Source of the DNA: a bacterium
GTDB taxonomy: Bacteria > Chloroflexota > Anaerolineae > Caldilineales > Caldilineaceae
Assembly: GCA_016124945.1 (NCBI GenBank)
Contig: WGMT01000021.1
Span: forward strand, 186,001-250,000
DNA length: 64,000 bases
Direction of reading: 5' to 3'
A program made the translations under genes and the position numbers. Under the pieces are notes generated by a model, which saw only the letters and a list, made by a program, of their open reading frames with translations, did no database searches and had not been told where the DNA came from. Shown one piece after another: positions 56,208 to 64,000 of the stretch. Each line of letters starts with the position of its first letter. Position 1 is the first letter of the stretch.

Positions 56208-57374
56208 ATGTCCACCACCAACGGCGTCGCCTTGCCTGGGCTGAAGTTGGGCAAGATCCTCTGTGTGCGCGTCGACAACATGGGCGATGTGCTCATGACG
56301 ACGCCGGCGATCCGCGCGCTGAAGGAAGACTTCGGCTCGCAGATCAACCTGCTGGCATCGCCGGCGGGCAGTGAAGTCGCCCGCTTTGTCCCTGAAGTCG
56401 ACCGTGTCATCACCTTCGATGCGCCGTGGGTGAAGACGTACACTGCGCCGCCCACCAGTCGCTCGACGTTGGCCATGGCCGAACGGCTGCGTGCCGAACG
56501 CTTCGACGCCGCCGTAATCTTCACCGTCTACAGCCAGAACCCGCTGCCTGCAGCCATGCTCACCTTCCTGGCTGAGATTCCGTTGCGCCTGGGCTATAGT
56601 CACCAAAATCCCTACGATCTGCTCACCCACTGGGTGCCGGATCCGGAGCCGCAAAAGTTTACCCGTCACGAAGTGCGCCGTCAGCTTGATCTGGTGGCGG
56701 AGCTTGGTGCTATCACTGAAGACGAACGGCTCTCTTTGCGGTCCAACCCTGCAGTTCAGGTACGCGTAAAACAGATGCTTGCCGCCCGTCACGTGGATCT
56801 GTCGCAGCCCTGGCTGATCCTGCATCCAGGCGTCAGCGAAGCACGCCGCCGCTACAGTGCCGCCAGTTACGCCGTTGCCGGGCATCGAATCAGCCAATAC
56901 CTTGGCTGCCGCATCCTGGTGACAGGCGTCCCTGCCGAAACCGAGATCGTACACACTGTCGCCCAGGGCATTGGTCCTGCTGCGGTGCCGTTGGCCGGCG
57001 TTTTTTCGCTGGAGGAATATATAAACCTTGTGGACATGGCGCCCATGCTCATCACCAACAATACCGGCCCTGTGCACATGGCCGCCGCACTGAACACACC
57101 GGTGGTGGACGTCTACGCCGCTACCAACCCACAGCACACGCCGTGGCAGACGCCGCACCGTGTCCTCACCTTTGATGTGGAATGCAAAGCCTGCGCCCGC
57201 AACATCTGCGCCGCAGATCACAGCGGTCCGCGGCGTGAGGTACAGCCACAGGAAATCGTGCAGGCGGCGGTGGAACTGTGGGCGGAGACAGATGTGATAC
57301 GGGATGGGTGTTGCGTGTTGCGTGATCAGAGCGTGTCGCCCTTCCTCTTGGAAAGTCAGGTGATTGGTGGTTAG
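56208..57374 (+). CDS. GT9 glycosyltransferase (ADP-heptose:LPS heptosyltransferase family)
   Basis: This 388-residue cytoplasmic enzyme has the GT9 N-domain (ILCVRVDNMGDVLMTTPAIR) and donor-site motif ITNNTGPVHMAAAL. It should transfer heptose, or another sugar, from ADP-heptose to a surface glycan. The ATG at 56208 lies one base after the hldE stop with GAGAGG before it; the frame stays open farther upstream only because it runs out of phase through hldE. A second GT9 gene follows at once. Many Chloroflexota lack LPS, so the acceptor is uncertain. Confidence 0.9.
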   Translation: MSTTNGVALPGLKLGKILCVRVDNMGDVLMTTPAIRALKEDFGSQINLLASPAGSEVARFVPEVDRVITFDAPWVKTYTAPPTSRSTLAMAERLRAERFDAAVIFTVYSQNPLPAAMLTFLAEIPLRLGYSHQNPYDLLTHWVPDPEPQKFTRHEVRRQLDLVAELGAITEDERLSLRSNPAVQVRVKQMLAARHVDLSQPWLILHPGVSEARRRYSAASYAVAGHRISQYLGCRILVTGVPAETEIVHTVAQGIGPAAVPLAGVFSLEEYINLVDMAPMLITNNTGPVHMAAALNTPVVDVYAATNPQHTPWQTPHRVLTFDVECKACARNICAADHSGPRREVQPQEIVQAAVELWAETDVIRDGCCVLRDQSVSPFLLESQVIGG

Positions 57375-57378
57375 AGAT

Positions 57379-58461
57379 ATGCCAACGCTCCCCGATATCA
57401 CCAAAATCGCCGTTGTGCGCGCCAACGGCCTTGGGGATCTGCTCTTTGCCTTTCCGGCATTGCAGGCATTGCGTGAGTGCTACCCAACGGCTGAGATTGT
57501 CTACATCGGCACGCCGCTGCATCAGGCGTTTTTGGCGGACCGACCCAGCCCGGTGGATCGGGTGGAGATCGCCCCGGTGAGCCGGGGTGTGCGTGAGGTA
57601 CCCGGCGCAAGCGAGGACGCCGCCGCGCTGGCCACTTTCTTTGCGCGGATGAGCGAGGAATACTTTGATCTGGCGATTCAACTCCACGGCGGGGGACGCA
57701 ACTCGAACCCGTTTACGTTGAATCTGGGTGCACGCATCACGGCGGGCACGCGCACCCCCGATGCGCCGCTGCTGGATTACTGGATCCCCTACGTCTACTA
57801 TCAGCGCGAAGTGCTGCGCTGGCTTGAAGTTGTTTCGCTTGTCGGCGCGCAAACGGCTCAGATTGCGCCCTGTGTCACCGTCCTGCCCAGCGATTTAGAC
57901 GAAGCCCGCGCTGCTCTGGTTGATCCGCAGCGCCCGTTCGTTGTGCTCCACTGTGGCAGCACGGATCGCCGTCGTCAATGGCCCACCGAACGTTTTGCCG
58001 CCGTGGGCGACTACCTGGCCGGTCGCGGCCTCGACGTCTACCTCACCGGCGTGCCTGCTGAGCAGCCGCTCATTGATGCCGTCTACGCCCAGATGACGCG
58101 CCCGTCCCACGATCTGTGTGGCCGGCTTTCCATCGGCGGGCTTACCGGCCTCCTGTCGTTGACCGCGTTGATGGTCACCAACGACACTGGGCCGATGCAT
58201 GTGGCGCAGGCGGTAGGCAGCCCCACCATCGCCATGTTTTGGGGGCCGAACATTGTCAACGCCGGGCCGATGCAGCAGCGCAAGCACCGCCCCCAACTCT
58301 CATGGACCATGCACTGTCCACTGTGCGGGGCCGACATGACCGATCCCCACGTCGAAGAACTGCCGTGTGATCACGACACGTCCTTTGTGGCGCGGGTGAT
58401 GGTGGAAGAAGTGATTGGCGCGGCGGAGGATCTGCTGGGGCAGACGATGAATGATGAATAA
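57379..58461 (+). CDS. GT9 glycosyltransferase, second copy
   Basis: This 360-residue protein has the GT9 signature VVRANGLGDLLFAFPALQAL and the donor motif VTNDTGPMHVAQAVGSPTI. A C-terminal Cys-containing stretch (MHCPLCGADMTDPH) is compatible with a small metal site. It follows the first GT9 gene by 4 bases. The ATG at 57379 is favoured over TTG 57364, which overlaps the previous stop. It may add a second heptose or another residue to the same acceptor. Confidence 0.88.
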   Translation: MPTLPDITKIAVVRANGLGDLLFAFPALQALRECYPTAEIVYIGTPLHQAFLADRPSPVDRVEIAPVSRGVREVPGASEDAAALATFFARMSEEYFDLAIQLHGGGRNSNPFTLNLGARITAGTRTPDAPLLDYWIPYVYYQREVLRWLEVVSLVGAQTAQIAPCVTVLPSDLDEARAALVDPQRPFVVLHCGSTDRRRQWPTERFAAVGDYLAGRGLDVYLTGVPAEQPLIDAVYAQMTRPSHDLCGRLSIGGLTGLLSLTALMVTNDTGPMHVAQAVGSPTIAMFWGPNIVNAGPMQQRKHRPQLSWTMHCPLCGADMTDPHVEELPCDHDTSFVARVMVEEVIGAAEDLLGQTMNDE

Positions 58462-58546
58462 AGATTGGGGATTCGAGAGCGATTGGGCAGCGACAACACA
58501 CTCTGCCGACAAGCATGCCAATGCCAGGCCAGCTTGCTCTACCCAA

Positions 58547-59257
58547 TCATTTTTCTTCAATCATCATTTGTTCAATTCGGTCACTCATCTCTTTCCTTGT
58601 CTGCGCATGATCAATCAGCGTGTAGTCAAGGTCAAAGAGGATCAGGTGAGGACCGGGATCTTTGAGCAGGGGGATGAGTTCGGCCAGGGTGTGGATACGC
58701 CGAATTTCGGCAAGGGGATAGCTGTATTCGTCTTCGCTGCGGTCGATGTGGAGGAGTTGAACAGGGTAGCCATTTTCGGATAGCCAGGTGCCGGCGGCAA
58801 CGAGTTGGGTTGGATTGTCGTCAACAACCAGGATCTGCGCCACGACGTGTGCCGCCAGGAAATCGGCCAACTGGGGCAAGGCGTTGATCTTCGTCATCCC
58901 ACCGATGACAGGCAAGAGGCCCAGCGCCGTCGTTTCCGTCCATTCTGTGTAGCGTGCCAACAGACCCGACGCCCGCACTTTTTGCATCTGGTAGCCGGGT
59001 CCGCCTTCCTCCGTGGTCAGTTGACCTTCCGTCCAGATTACCGGTACGACACCAGGACGGTTCAAGATCTGATCCAGCGTCGGCAGCACATCAGGATAGA
59101 GGAAAACGCTCGGCGACGTCAGCGCCGCCTCGACCGTGGCTGCATCGAGCCCGCTACGTTCAGCAATCATTTTCGCCGCCACATGCGGCACAAACGCACC
59201 ACCAAATCGTTCTGTGCAGATTTCATAAACGTCGTGAAAAAGCGTTGAGTTCATCAA
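58547..59257 (-). CDS. HAD-like protein with permuted motif order (motif I at the C-terminus)
   Basis: This 236-residue protein has the four HAD motifs in rotated order. Motif II is Thr76 in VPVIWTEG, motif III Lys123 in MTKINAL, motif IV the Asp pair 146-147 in ILVVDDNP, and motif I (LILFDLDYTLID, Asp209 and Asp211) lies near the C-terminus, after motif IV. In normal HAD phosphatases motif I comes first. The N-terminal helix NSTLFHDVYEICTERFG looks like the cap region that would follow motif I. The order fits a circular permutation, with all catalytic residues present. It is on the opposite strand from the heptose locus; substrate unknown. Confidence 0.75.
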   Translation of the reverse strand: MMNSTLFHDVYEICTERFGGAFVPHVAAKMIAERSGLDAATVEAALTSPSVFLYPDVLPTLDQILNRPGVVPVIWTEGQLTTEEGGPGYQMQKVRASGLLARYTEWTETTALGLLPVIGGMTKINALPQLADFLAAHVVAQILVVDDNPTQLVAAGTWLSENGYPVQLLHIDRSEDEYSYPLAEIRRIHTLAELIPLLKDPGPHLILFDLDYTLIDHAQTRKEMSDRIEQMMIEEK

Positions 59258-59308
59258 GTAACCGTCCTTGGGGGAAAGGTGTCGGTGCGGTTCAGACGCA
59301 TTTTAGTG

Positions 59309-59437
59309 TAATGCGCAATGCGTAATGCGTAACCAAGATCTCGTTGAGCATCCGATCCTAATGAAGCGAATTGTTCTCTACGCATCACGCATCACGCATC
59401 ACGGATTACGCATCACGGATTACGCATCACGTATCAC
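59309..59437. repeat. Reiterated ACGCATCACGG / TAATGCG words with complementary halves
   Basis: The left half (TAATGCGCAATGCGTAATGCG) and the right half (ACGCATCACGCATCACGCAT, ATTACGCATCACGG) are complementary words around a 40-base loop. They lie between the HAD gene start and the GT2 gene. Confidence 0.6.
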
Positions 59438-59470
59438 CCCTGTACTTCTACAATGCAAAGGAAATTCTCT

Positions 59471-60292
59471 ATGCCCACCGTCGACGTTCTCATCCCAACT
59501 TATAACCGTCCTGATGCGCTGGCGGTGACGCTTACCAGCCTTTGCGCGCAGACGTTCCCAGACTTCCGTGTGGTGATTTCTGATCAAACACCCGACGCCG
59601 ATCCATTGCAAGCGGGGGTGGTGCAGGCGGCGATTCGTGTCCTCCGCGCTCACGGACAGATCGTAGAGACACATAAACATTTACCCCGACGCGGCATGGC
59701 CGAACACCGCCAATTCCTGCTCGATCAGGTCACCGCGCCCTATGCCTTCTTCAGCGACGACGATGTGATCCTGGAGCCGGTGGCCATTGAAAACCTGCTC
59801 ACGGTGATCCAGCGCGAACATTGTGGTTTTGTCGGCTGCGCCATGGTCGGGTTGAGCTATGTGGACGACGTACGCCCAAATCAGCAAAAGATCGAGTTCT
59901 GGGACGGTCCTGTGCAGCCCGAAATCGTACGCCCAGGGACGCTGGAGTGGGAACGTGCGCCCATCCACGGTGCAGCCAATGCCTATCATGTCCAACAACA
60001 GTTAGGGCTCACCCACGACAGCCCGCGTGTTTACAAGATCGCCTGGTCCGGCGGCTGCACTTTCTACGACACCGCCAAGGCCCGCGCCGCCGGTGGTTTC
60101 AACTTCTGGCGCGACCTGCCCGAAGTCCACACCGGCGAGGACGTGTTACTCCAGGTGCGCATCATGGCCCAATATGGCGCGTGTGGCATCCTGCCCACTG
60201 TGGCCTACCATCAGGAACTGCCTACCACCATCGAAGATCGTCGCTACGACGCGCCGCATGTGTTGGATCTCGACTTGCAGGCGGCGCGGTGA
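59471..60292 (+). CDS. GT2 (GT-A fold) glycosyltransferase
   Basis: This 273-residue protein shows VDVLIPTYNRPDALAVTLTS at the N-terminus and the metal-binding FFSDDDVILEP near residue 95. A conserved acidic region EVHTGEDVLLQVRIM follows near residue 225. It should transfer a nucleotide-activated sugar to a growing glycan. ATG 59471 is chosen over 59453 because it begins at the family core and has AAAGGAA upstream. Sugar and acceptor are unknown. Confidence 0.88.
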   Translation: MPTVDVLIPTYNRPDALAVTLTSLCAQTFPDFRVVISDQTPDADPLQAGVVQAAIRVLRAHGQIVETHKHLPRRGMAEHRQFLLDQVTAPYAFFSDDDVILEPVAIENLLTVIQREHCGFVGCAMVGLSYVDDVRPNQQKIEFWDGPVQPEIVRPGTLEWERAPIHGAANAYHVQQQLGLTHDSPRVYKIAWSGGCTFYDTAKARAAGGFNFWRDLPEVHTGEDVLLQVRIMAQYGACGILPTVAYHQELPTTIEDRRYDAPHVLDLDLQAAR

Positions 60293-60347
60293 GGCGAATT
60301 GCGAGTTGCAGATTCTGATCGTCGTAATCTGCAATCCGCAATTCGCC
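60293..60347. repeat. 22-bp imperfect hairpin directly after the GT2 stop codon
   Basis: Arms at 60293-60314 and 60326-60347 match at 20 of 22 positions and start one base after the stop. The word GCGAATTGCGAGTTGC also occurs at 48930-48957. Confidence 0.75.
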
Positions 60348-60375
60348 CCTCGCAACTCGCCGAAAGGAAAACCCA

Positions 60376-61389
60376 ATGCCCAACCACACAAAATCCATCA
60401 CCGATCTCAAAGTCCTCACCTGGCACGTGCACGGCAGTTATCTCTACTATCTCTCACAGACGCCGTGCCAGTGGATCTTGCCCGTGCGCGACGACGGCAC
60501 AGCCGGTTACGGTGGGCGCGCCGGTCACCATCCCTGGGGCGACAACGTCCACGCCGTACCCGCCAACGAAATCGCCGGTATGGATCTGGATCTGATCATC
60601 TTCCAATCTCCGCGCAACTACAACGACGACCAATACAGCTTGCTCACCGAAGCACAGCGCATGCTGCCCCGGCTTTACATCGAACATGATCCACCACGCA
60701 AACACCCCACCGACACCAAACACATCGTCGGCGATCCCAACGTGGGCATTGTCCACGTGACGGAGTTCAACCGCCTCATGTGGGACAGCAACGCCTGCCC
60801 CACCTACGTAGTGGATCACGGTGTGGTGGTGCCTAGATGGGTGCATTACCGGGGCGACTTGAAAAAGGGCATCGTCGTCATTAATAACCTGCAAAGCCGC
60901 GGACGTCGCCTGGGCGCGGACATCTTCGAGCGGGTGCGCCAGGAGATCCCACTCGATCTCATCGGCATGGGAGCCGGCGAAATGGGCGGCCTGGGCGAAG
61001 TGCCCCACGACGAACTGCCCGAATTTATCAGCCGTTATCGCTTCTTCTTCAACCCCATCCGCTACACCAGCTTAGGGTTGGCAGTGCTCGAAGCTGCCAT
61101 GGTCGGTCTGCCCATCGTCGGCCTCGGCACCACCCAAATGGCCATGACCTTCCAGAACGGGCGCACCGGCTTCGTCCACACCGACGTAGATTGGCTCATC
61201 GACCGCATGAAAGATCTATTGCACGACAAATCGCTGGCCGATCAAATCTCGTACCACGGGCAGGCCCACATTGCCCGCCACTTCAACATTGATCGCTTCG
61301 CCCGTGATTGGAGCGGGCTCATTGCCCACGTCACCGATACAGGCATGCAGATCCAACACTGCGATGTCGAAGCCGTCCCGGTGGCGTAG
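60376..61389 (+). CDS. GT-B-fold glycosyltransferase (GT4-like), unassigned
   Basis: This 337-residue protein has a divergent N-domain (LTWHVHGSYLYYLSQTP) and a C-domain with IVVINNLQSRGRRLG and YTSLGLAVLEAAMVGLPIVG, the Glu-rich motif of GT4 transferases. AAAGGAAAA precedes the ATG. It lies between a GT2 and another GT4 gene in the glycan locus. Donor and acceptor are unknown. Confidence 0.75.
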   Translation: MPNHTKSITDLKVLTWHVHGSYLYYLSQTPCQWILPVRDDGTAGYGGRAGHHPWGDNVHAVPANEIAGMDLDLIIFQSPRNYNDDQYSLLTEAQRMLPRLYIEHDPPRKHPTDTKHIVGDPNVGIVHVTEFNRLMWDSNACPTYVVDHGVVVPRWVHYRGDLKKGIVVINNLQSRGRRLGADIFERVRQEIPLDLIGMGAGEMGGLGEVPHDELPEFISRYRFFFNPIRYTSLGLAVLEAAMVGLPIVGLGTTQMAMTFQNGRTGFVHTDVDWLIDRMKDLLHDKSLADQISYHGQAHIARHFNIDRFARDWSGLIAHVTDTGMQIQHCDVEAVPVA

Positions 61390-61440
61390 ACGATGGACGA
61401 TGGACGATGGACGATGGACGGACGATTGGATGGACGATGG
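61389..61440. repeat. GACGATG heptamer repeats starting in the stop codon
   Basis: The 7-bp unit GACGATG recurs four times in tandem, then in broken form, beginning with the last base of the upstream stop codon. Confidence 0.65.
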
Positions 61441-61553
61441 CCGACCGTAGCCGCACGCAACCTGCGTGCGGAGCGCCGAAAACGAGATCACAGCGCCTTG
61501 AGTATACGCACCACGCAAGCCTTGGCGAAAAAAGAAGCACAATCGAGGACACC

Positions 61554-62861
61554 ATGAACCTTGCCTTTATCAGCGAACACGCATCGCCGCTGGCCGCCTT
61601 GGGCGGCGTCGACAGCGGTGGACAGAACGTCTATGTGGCCCAGGTCGCCCGTCACCTGGCCCGGCGCGGCCACAGCATCGATATCTTCACCCGCTGGGAC
61701 AACCCCGACCTGCCCGAAATTGTGGATTGTGACGAGCGCATCCGCATCGTCCACATCGCCGCCGGGCCTCGACGCGCCCTGCCCAAAGAGGACATCCTGC
61801 CCTTCATGGATGCCTTCACCGAACAGATGATCTGCTTCATCGACCGGCAGCCCAGGCCCTATGATCTGATCCATGCCCACTTCTTCATGTCCGGCCTGGT
61901 GGCAGCCAATCTGGAAGAAATGCGCGGCATCCCTTTCGTAGTCACCTTTCACGCCCTGGGTAAGGTTCGTGTCCAGCATCAAGGCAACGCCGACCGTTTC
62001 CCCGTGGCGCGCTTCGCCATTGAGGACCGTGTGATGCGCGCCGCAACTCAGGTGATCGCCGAATGTCCCCAAGATCGCGCCGATATGATCAACCTGTACA
62101 ACGCCGACGATGAGCGCATTTCCATTGTGCCCTGCGGTTTCGACCCGGCAGAGTTTCATCCCATGCACAGAAGCGTTGCCTGTCGCGCCGTTGGGCTTGA
62201 TCCAGAACGGCGGTACCTGCTTCAACTGGGGCGCATGGTGCCGCGCAAAGGCGTCGCCAACGTAATCCACGGCTTTGCCTGCTTCCTACACCACAGCCAC
62301 GACCAAGACGTCGATCTGCTCATTGTCGGCGGTGAAACAGCCGAACCCGACCCGGCCAAAACGCCTGAAATCGGTCGCCTGCAAGCCATTGCCGCCGCCG
62401 AAGGTATTGCCGACCGCGTTCTCTTCGTTGGCCGCCGTGACCGCGAGATGCTCAAATATTTCTACAATGCCGCATACGTCTTCGCTAGCACACCTTGGTA
62501 CGAGCCCTTCGGCATCACACCGCTGGAAGCGATGGCCTGTGGTACACCCGTCATCGGATCGCGTGTCGGCGGTATCCAATACACTGTGGCCCACGGCAAA
62601 ACCGGCCTACTCGTGCCGCCCAAGAATCCACCTGCCTTTGCCGCTGCCCTGCACACCCTCTTTAACGACGAGTTCACCCGCGAACGATGCAGCCGTCGCG
62701 CCATCGCACGTGTCAACACCTACTTCACATGGGGGAAAGTCGTAGACAAGCTTGAGTACGTGTACAGGCAATGCGCGCACAAAAAACACCGAAAGGAGAC
62801 CCAATGCACCCCTCAACCACCGCCCTCGAAACCACAAACACATCCCTCTCCGGCAAAGTAG
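61554..62861 (+). CDS. GT4 glycosyltransferase (glycogen/sucrose-phosphate-synthase-like GT-B)
   Basis: This 435-residue enzyme begins NLAFISEHASPLAALGGVDS, with the GG(x)nGGQNVYV loop of the GT4 N-domain. Its C-domain has LLQLGRMVPRKGV, LFVGRRDREM and EPFGITPLEAMACGTPVIGS, the EX7E motif. GAGGA precedes ATG 61554; the frame is open upstream but runs through the repeats and the preceding gene. It resembles sucrose-phosphate-synthase-like transferases, but the real donor is unknown. Its last 58 bases overlap the SDR gene start. Confidence 0.88.
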   Translation: MNLAFISEHASPLAALGGVDSGGQNVYVAQVARHLARRGHSIDIFTRWDNPDLPEIVDCDERIRIVHIAAGPRRALPKEDILPFMDAFTEQMICFIDRQPRPYDLIHAHFFMSGLVAANLEEMRGIPFVVTFHALGKVRVQHQGNADRFPVARFAIEDRVMRAATQVIAECPQDRADMINLYNADDERISIVPCGFDPAEFHPMHRSVACRAVGLDPERRYLLQLGRMVPRKGVANVIHGFACFLHHSHDQDVDLLIVGGETAEPDPAKTPEIGRLQAIAAAEGIADRVLFVGRRDREMLKYFYNAAYVFASTPWYEPFGITPLEAMACGTPVIGSRVGGIQYTVAHGKTGLLVPPKNPPAFAAALHTLFNDEFTRERCSRRAIARVNTYFTWGKVVDKLEYVYRQCAHKKHRKETQCTPQPPPSKPQTHPSPAK

Positions 62862-63574
62862 CCGTTGTCACCGGTGGGGGGCAGGGATTAGGACAGGCAG
62901 TTGTCCAGGTGCTGGCCGAAGCCGGGGCTACCGTCGTCATCGGCGACGTGGACGCCAAGCGCGCTGAGAAAACGGTATCGTCGATGAATCAACATACGAA
63001 CGGACACCACGGCGAAGTGCGTGCCTTCCTCCTTGATGTGGCCAACGATGAGAGCGTCAACCGCTTCTTTGAGCACCTGAACAATGAATTTGGCCGCCTC
63101 GACTTTCTCATCAACAGTGCCGGCATCGACGTCACTAAGCCTATCGAAGAAATGAGCATGGACGAATGGGATCGGGTGATGAACGTCAACCTGCGCGGTC
63201 CAGTGTTGATGGCGAAGAAAGCGGCGACGATGATGTACCCGGCGCAGTCTGGGCACATCGTTAACATTGTTTCTACGGCGGCCAAACGAGCCTGGCCGAA
63301 TGCTTCCGTCTACCATGCCAGCAAGTGGGGGCTGCTGGGCTTTAGCCGTGGCCTCTTCACCGAAGCGCGGCAGCACAACGTCAAAGTCACCGCCGTTGTC
63401 CCTGGCGGCATGCGCACCGGTTTCATCCTCGATCGCTTCCCCGAAGTGGACATCGACACCCTGCAGGAGCCGTCCAGCGTCGCCCGGTCGGTGTTGCACG
63501 TCCTCACCTCGCCGGCGGAATCGGTGATCCCGGAGATCATGGTGCTGCCGTTACAGGAGACGTCTTGGCCGTAG
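62804..63574 (+). CDS. Short-chain dehydrogenase/reductase (classical SDR)
   Basis: This 256-residue oxidoreductase has the Rossmann motif VTGGGQGLG, the NSAG motif (FLINSAGIDV), a Ser before the active site (IVSTAAKRA) and catalytic YHASK. The Asp in VIGDVD suggests NAD(H) preference. GAAAGGAG sits 5 bases before ATG 62804, which lies inside the end of the upstream GT4 gene. It may make or modify a nucleotide sugar or another metabolite in this locus; the substrate is unknown. Confidence 0.88.
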   Translation: MHPSTTALETTNTSLSGKVAVVTGGGQGLGQAVVQVLAEAGATVVIGDVDAKRAEKTVSSMNQHTNGHHGEVRAFLLDVANDESVNRFFEHLNNEFGRLDFLINSAGIDVTKPIEEMSMDEWDRVMNVNLRGPVLMAKKAATMMYPAQSGHIVNIVSTAAKRAWPNASVYHASKWGLLGFSRGLFTEARQHNVKVTAVVPGGMRTGFILDRFPEVDIDTLQEPSSVARSVLHVLTSPAESVIPEIMVLPLQETSWP

Positions 63575-63579
63575 GAGAA

Positions 63580-63647
63580 GCGTTGGAGCGGTGGAGCGTT
63601 GAAACGTTGGAGCGTTTAAACGTTTCAACGCTCCACCGCTCCAACGC
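63580..63647. repeat. Perfect 27-bp hairpin between SDR and gmhB
   Basis: Arms at 63580-63606 and 63621-63647 are exactly complementary, with a 14-base loop that repeats the arm word GGAGCGTT. It starts 6 bases after the SDR stop and ends 10 bases before the gmhB ATG. No U-tract is present. Confidence 0.9.
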
Positions 63648-63657
63648 TTAAACGCTT

Positions 63658-64000
63658 ATGCAACCAGCCCTCTTTCTCGACAAAGACAATACCCTCATCC
63701 CCGACATCCCCTACAATATCGATCCCGCGTTGATCGCCCTCACGCCTGGGGCCGGGGAATCGTTGCAGCGGTTGCAGGCGCAGGGCTTTGCCCTGGTGGT
63801 GGTGACCAATCAATCAGGCGTGGCGCGAGGATATTTCAGCGAAGCCGCGATTGACGGCGTCTACGCGCGGCTGCAGGATCTACTAAGCAAGTATGGCGTC
63901 CATCTAGACGGCTTCTTCTACTGTCCTCACCACCCTGATGGGAAAGTGGCCGCCTATGCCCGTCAATGTGCTTGTCGCAAACCACAGCCCGGGTTGATCC
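63658..64000 (+). CDS. gmhB: D-glycero-D-manno-heptose 1,7-bisphosphate phosphatase (GmhB), truncated by the window end
   Basis: The visible 114 residues begin QPALFLDKDNTLIPDIPYNI with the HAD motif I Asp-x-Asp. Motif II is VVVTNQSGVARGYF, and the zinc loop starts CPHHPDG and ends CACRKP, typical of GmhB/HisB-N phosphatases. It should dephosphorylate heptose 1,7-bisphosphate between the two HldE steps. The 3' part is outside the window. No Shine-Dalgarno is visible, and the start follows the 27-bp hairpin by 10 bases. Confidence 0.88.
   Translation, partial: MQPALFLDKDNTLIPDIPYNIDPALIALTPGAGESLQRLQAQGFALVVVTNQSGVARGYFSEAAIDGVYARLQDLLSKYGVHLDGFFYCPHHPDGKVAAYARQCACRKPQPGLI

Noticed and set aside
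56094..57425. Long minus-strand open frame (about 443 codons)
   Set aside because: It is antisense to the well-supported hldE/GT9 genes, has His/Arg-rich composition with no domain, and is a shadow of GC-rich codon use.

Overview
The window looks like a chromosomal segment of a non-phototrophic, filamentous-type Chloroflexota, most like the Caldilineales. This is inferred from gene content: split oligopeptide ABC transporter genes, RodZ-like proteins with Pro/Thr linkers, cyclase-AAA-TPR giants, clusters of GT39-type membrane glycosyltransferases, and short-period intergenic repeats. No taxonomic marker gene, rRNA, tRNA, transposase, prophage or CRISPR array was found. Genes are dense and moderately GC-rich, with GGAGG-type ribosome binding sites.

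Layout. (1) 1-9.3 kb: an oligopeptide/dipeptide ABC importer. The two ATPases (oppD, oppF) are on the plus strand. They converge on the two permeases (oppC, oppB) and two tandem paralogous substrate-binding lipoproteins on the minus strand. (2) 9.5-12.5 kb: a one-domain rhodanese, a RodZ-like membrane protein and a divergent N-acetylmuramoyl-L-alanine amidase. (3) 12.5-25 kb: six consecutive multi-pass membrane proteins of the GT39/GT83 (polyprenyl-phosphate-sugar) type, probably a surface-glycan or protein-glycosylation locus. Two gaps carry copies of one palindromic repeat. (4) 25.3-31.7 kb: an MsbA-like exporter, a HAS-barrel protein, a small DUF4258/YgiT-like pair, a HerA-type ATPase, a YceI-like lipoprotein and a SRPBCC protein. 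(5) 31.7-45.2 kb: a 1,393-residue double-cyclase/AAA/TPR protein, a large secreted HELGH metallopeptidase-like protein, a Crp/Fnr regulator, DUF3307, a low-molecular-weight phosphatase-like protein, an L,D-transpeptidase, a SpoU methyltransferase and a 6-phosphofructokinase with PPi-type residues. (6) 45.3-54.1 kb: a minus-strand signalling operon of CheB-CheR-PAS-GAF-kinase, single-domain response regulator, double-domain KaiC-like ATPase and PAS kinase. (7) 54.6-64 kb: an ADP-heptose/glycan locus with HldE, two GT9 transferases, a HAD protein with permuted motif order, three more glycosyltransferases, an SDR and the start of gmhB (cut by the window edge).

Most worth a second look: the HAD-like protein at 58547-59257, whose motif I lies at the C-terminus; the KaiC-centred signalling operon, in which the first KaiC domain has lost the catalytic Glu pair; two families of dispersed palindromes, one showing compensatory arm changes and an inverted core; and intergenic hairpins built from 7-12 bp words, several starting within a few bases of a stop codon. 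All functional statements are from reading the sequence and family knowledge; no searches were run.
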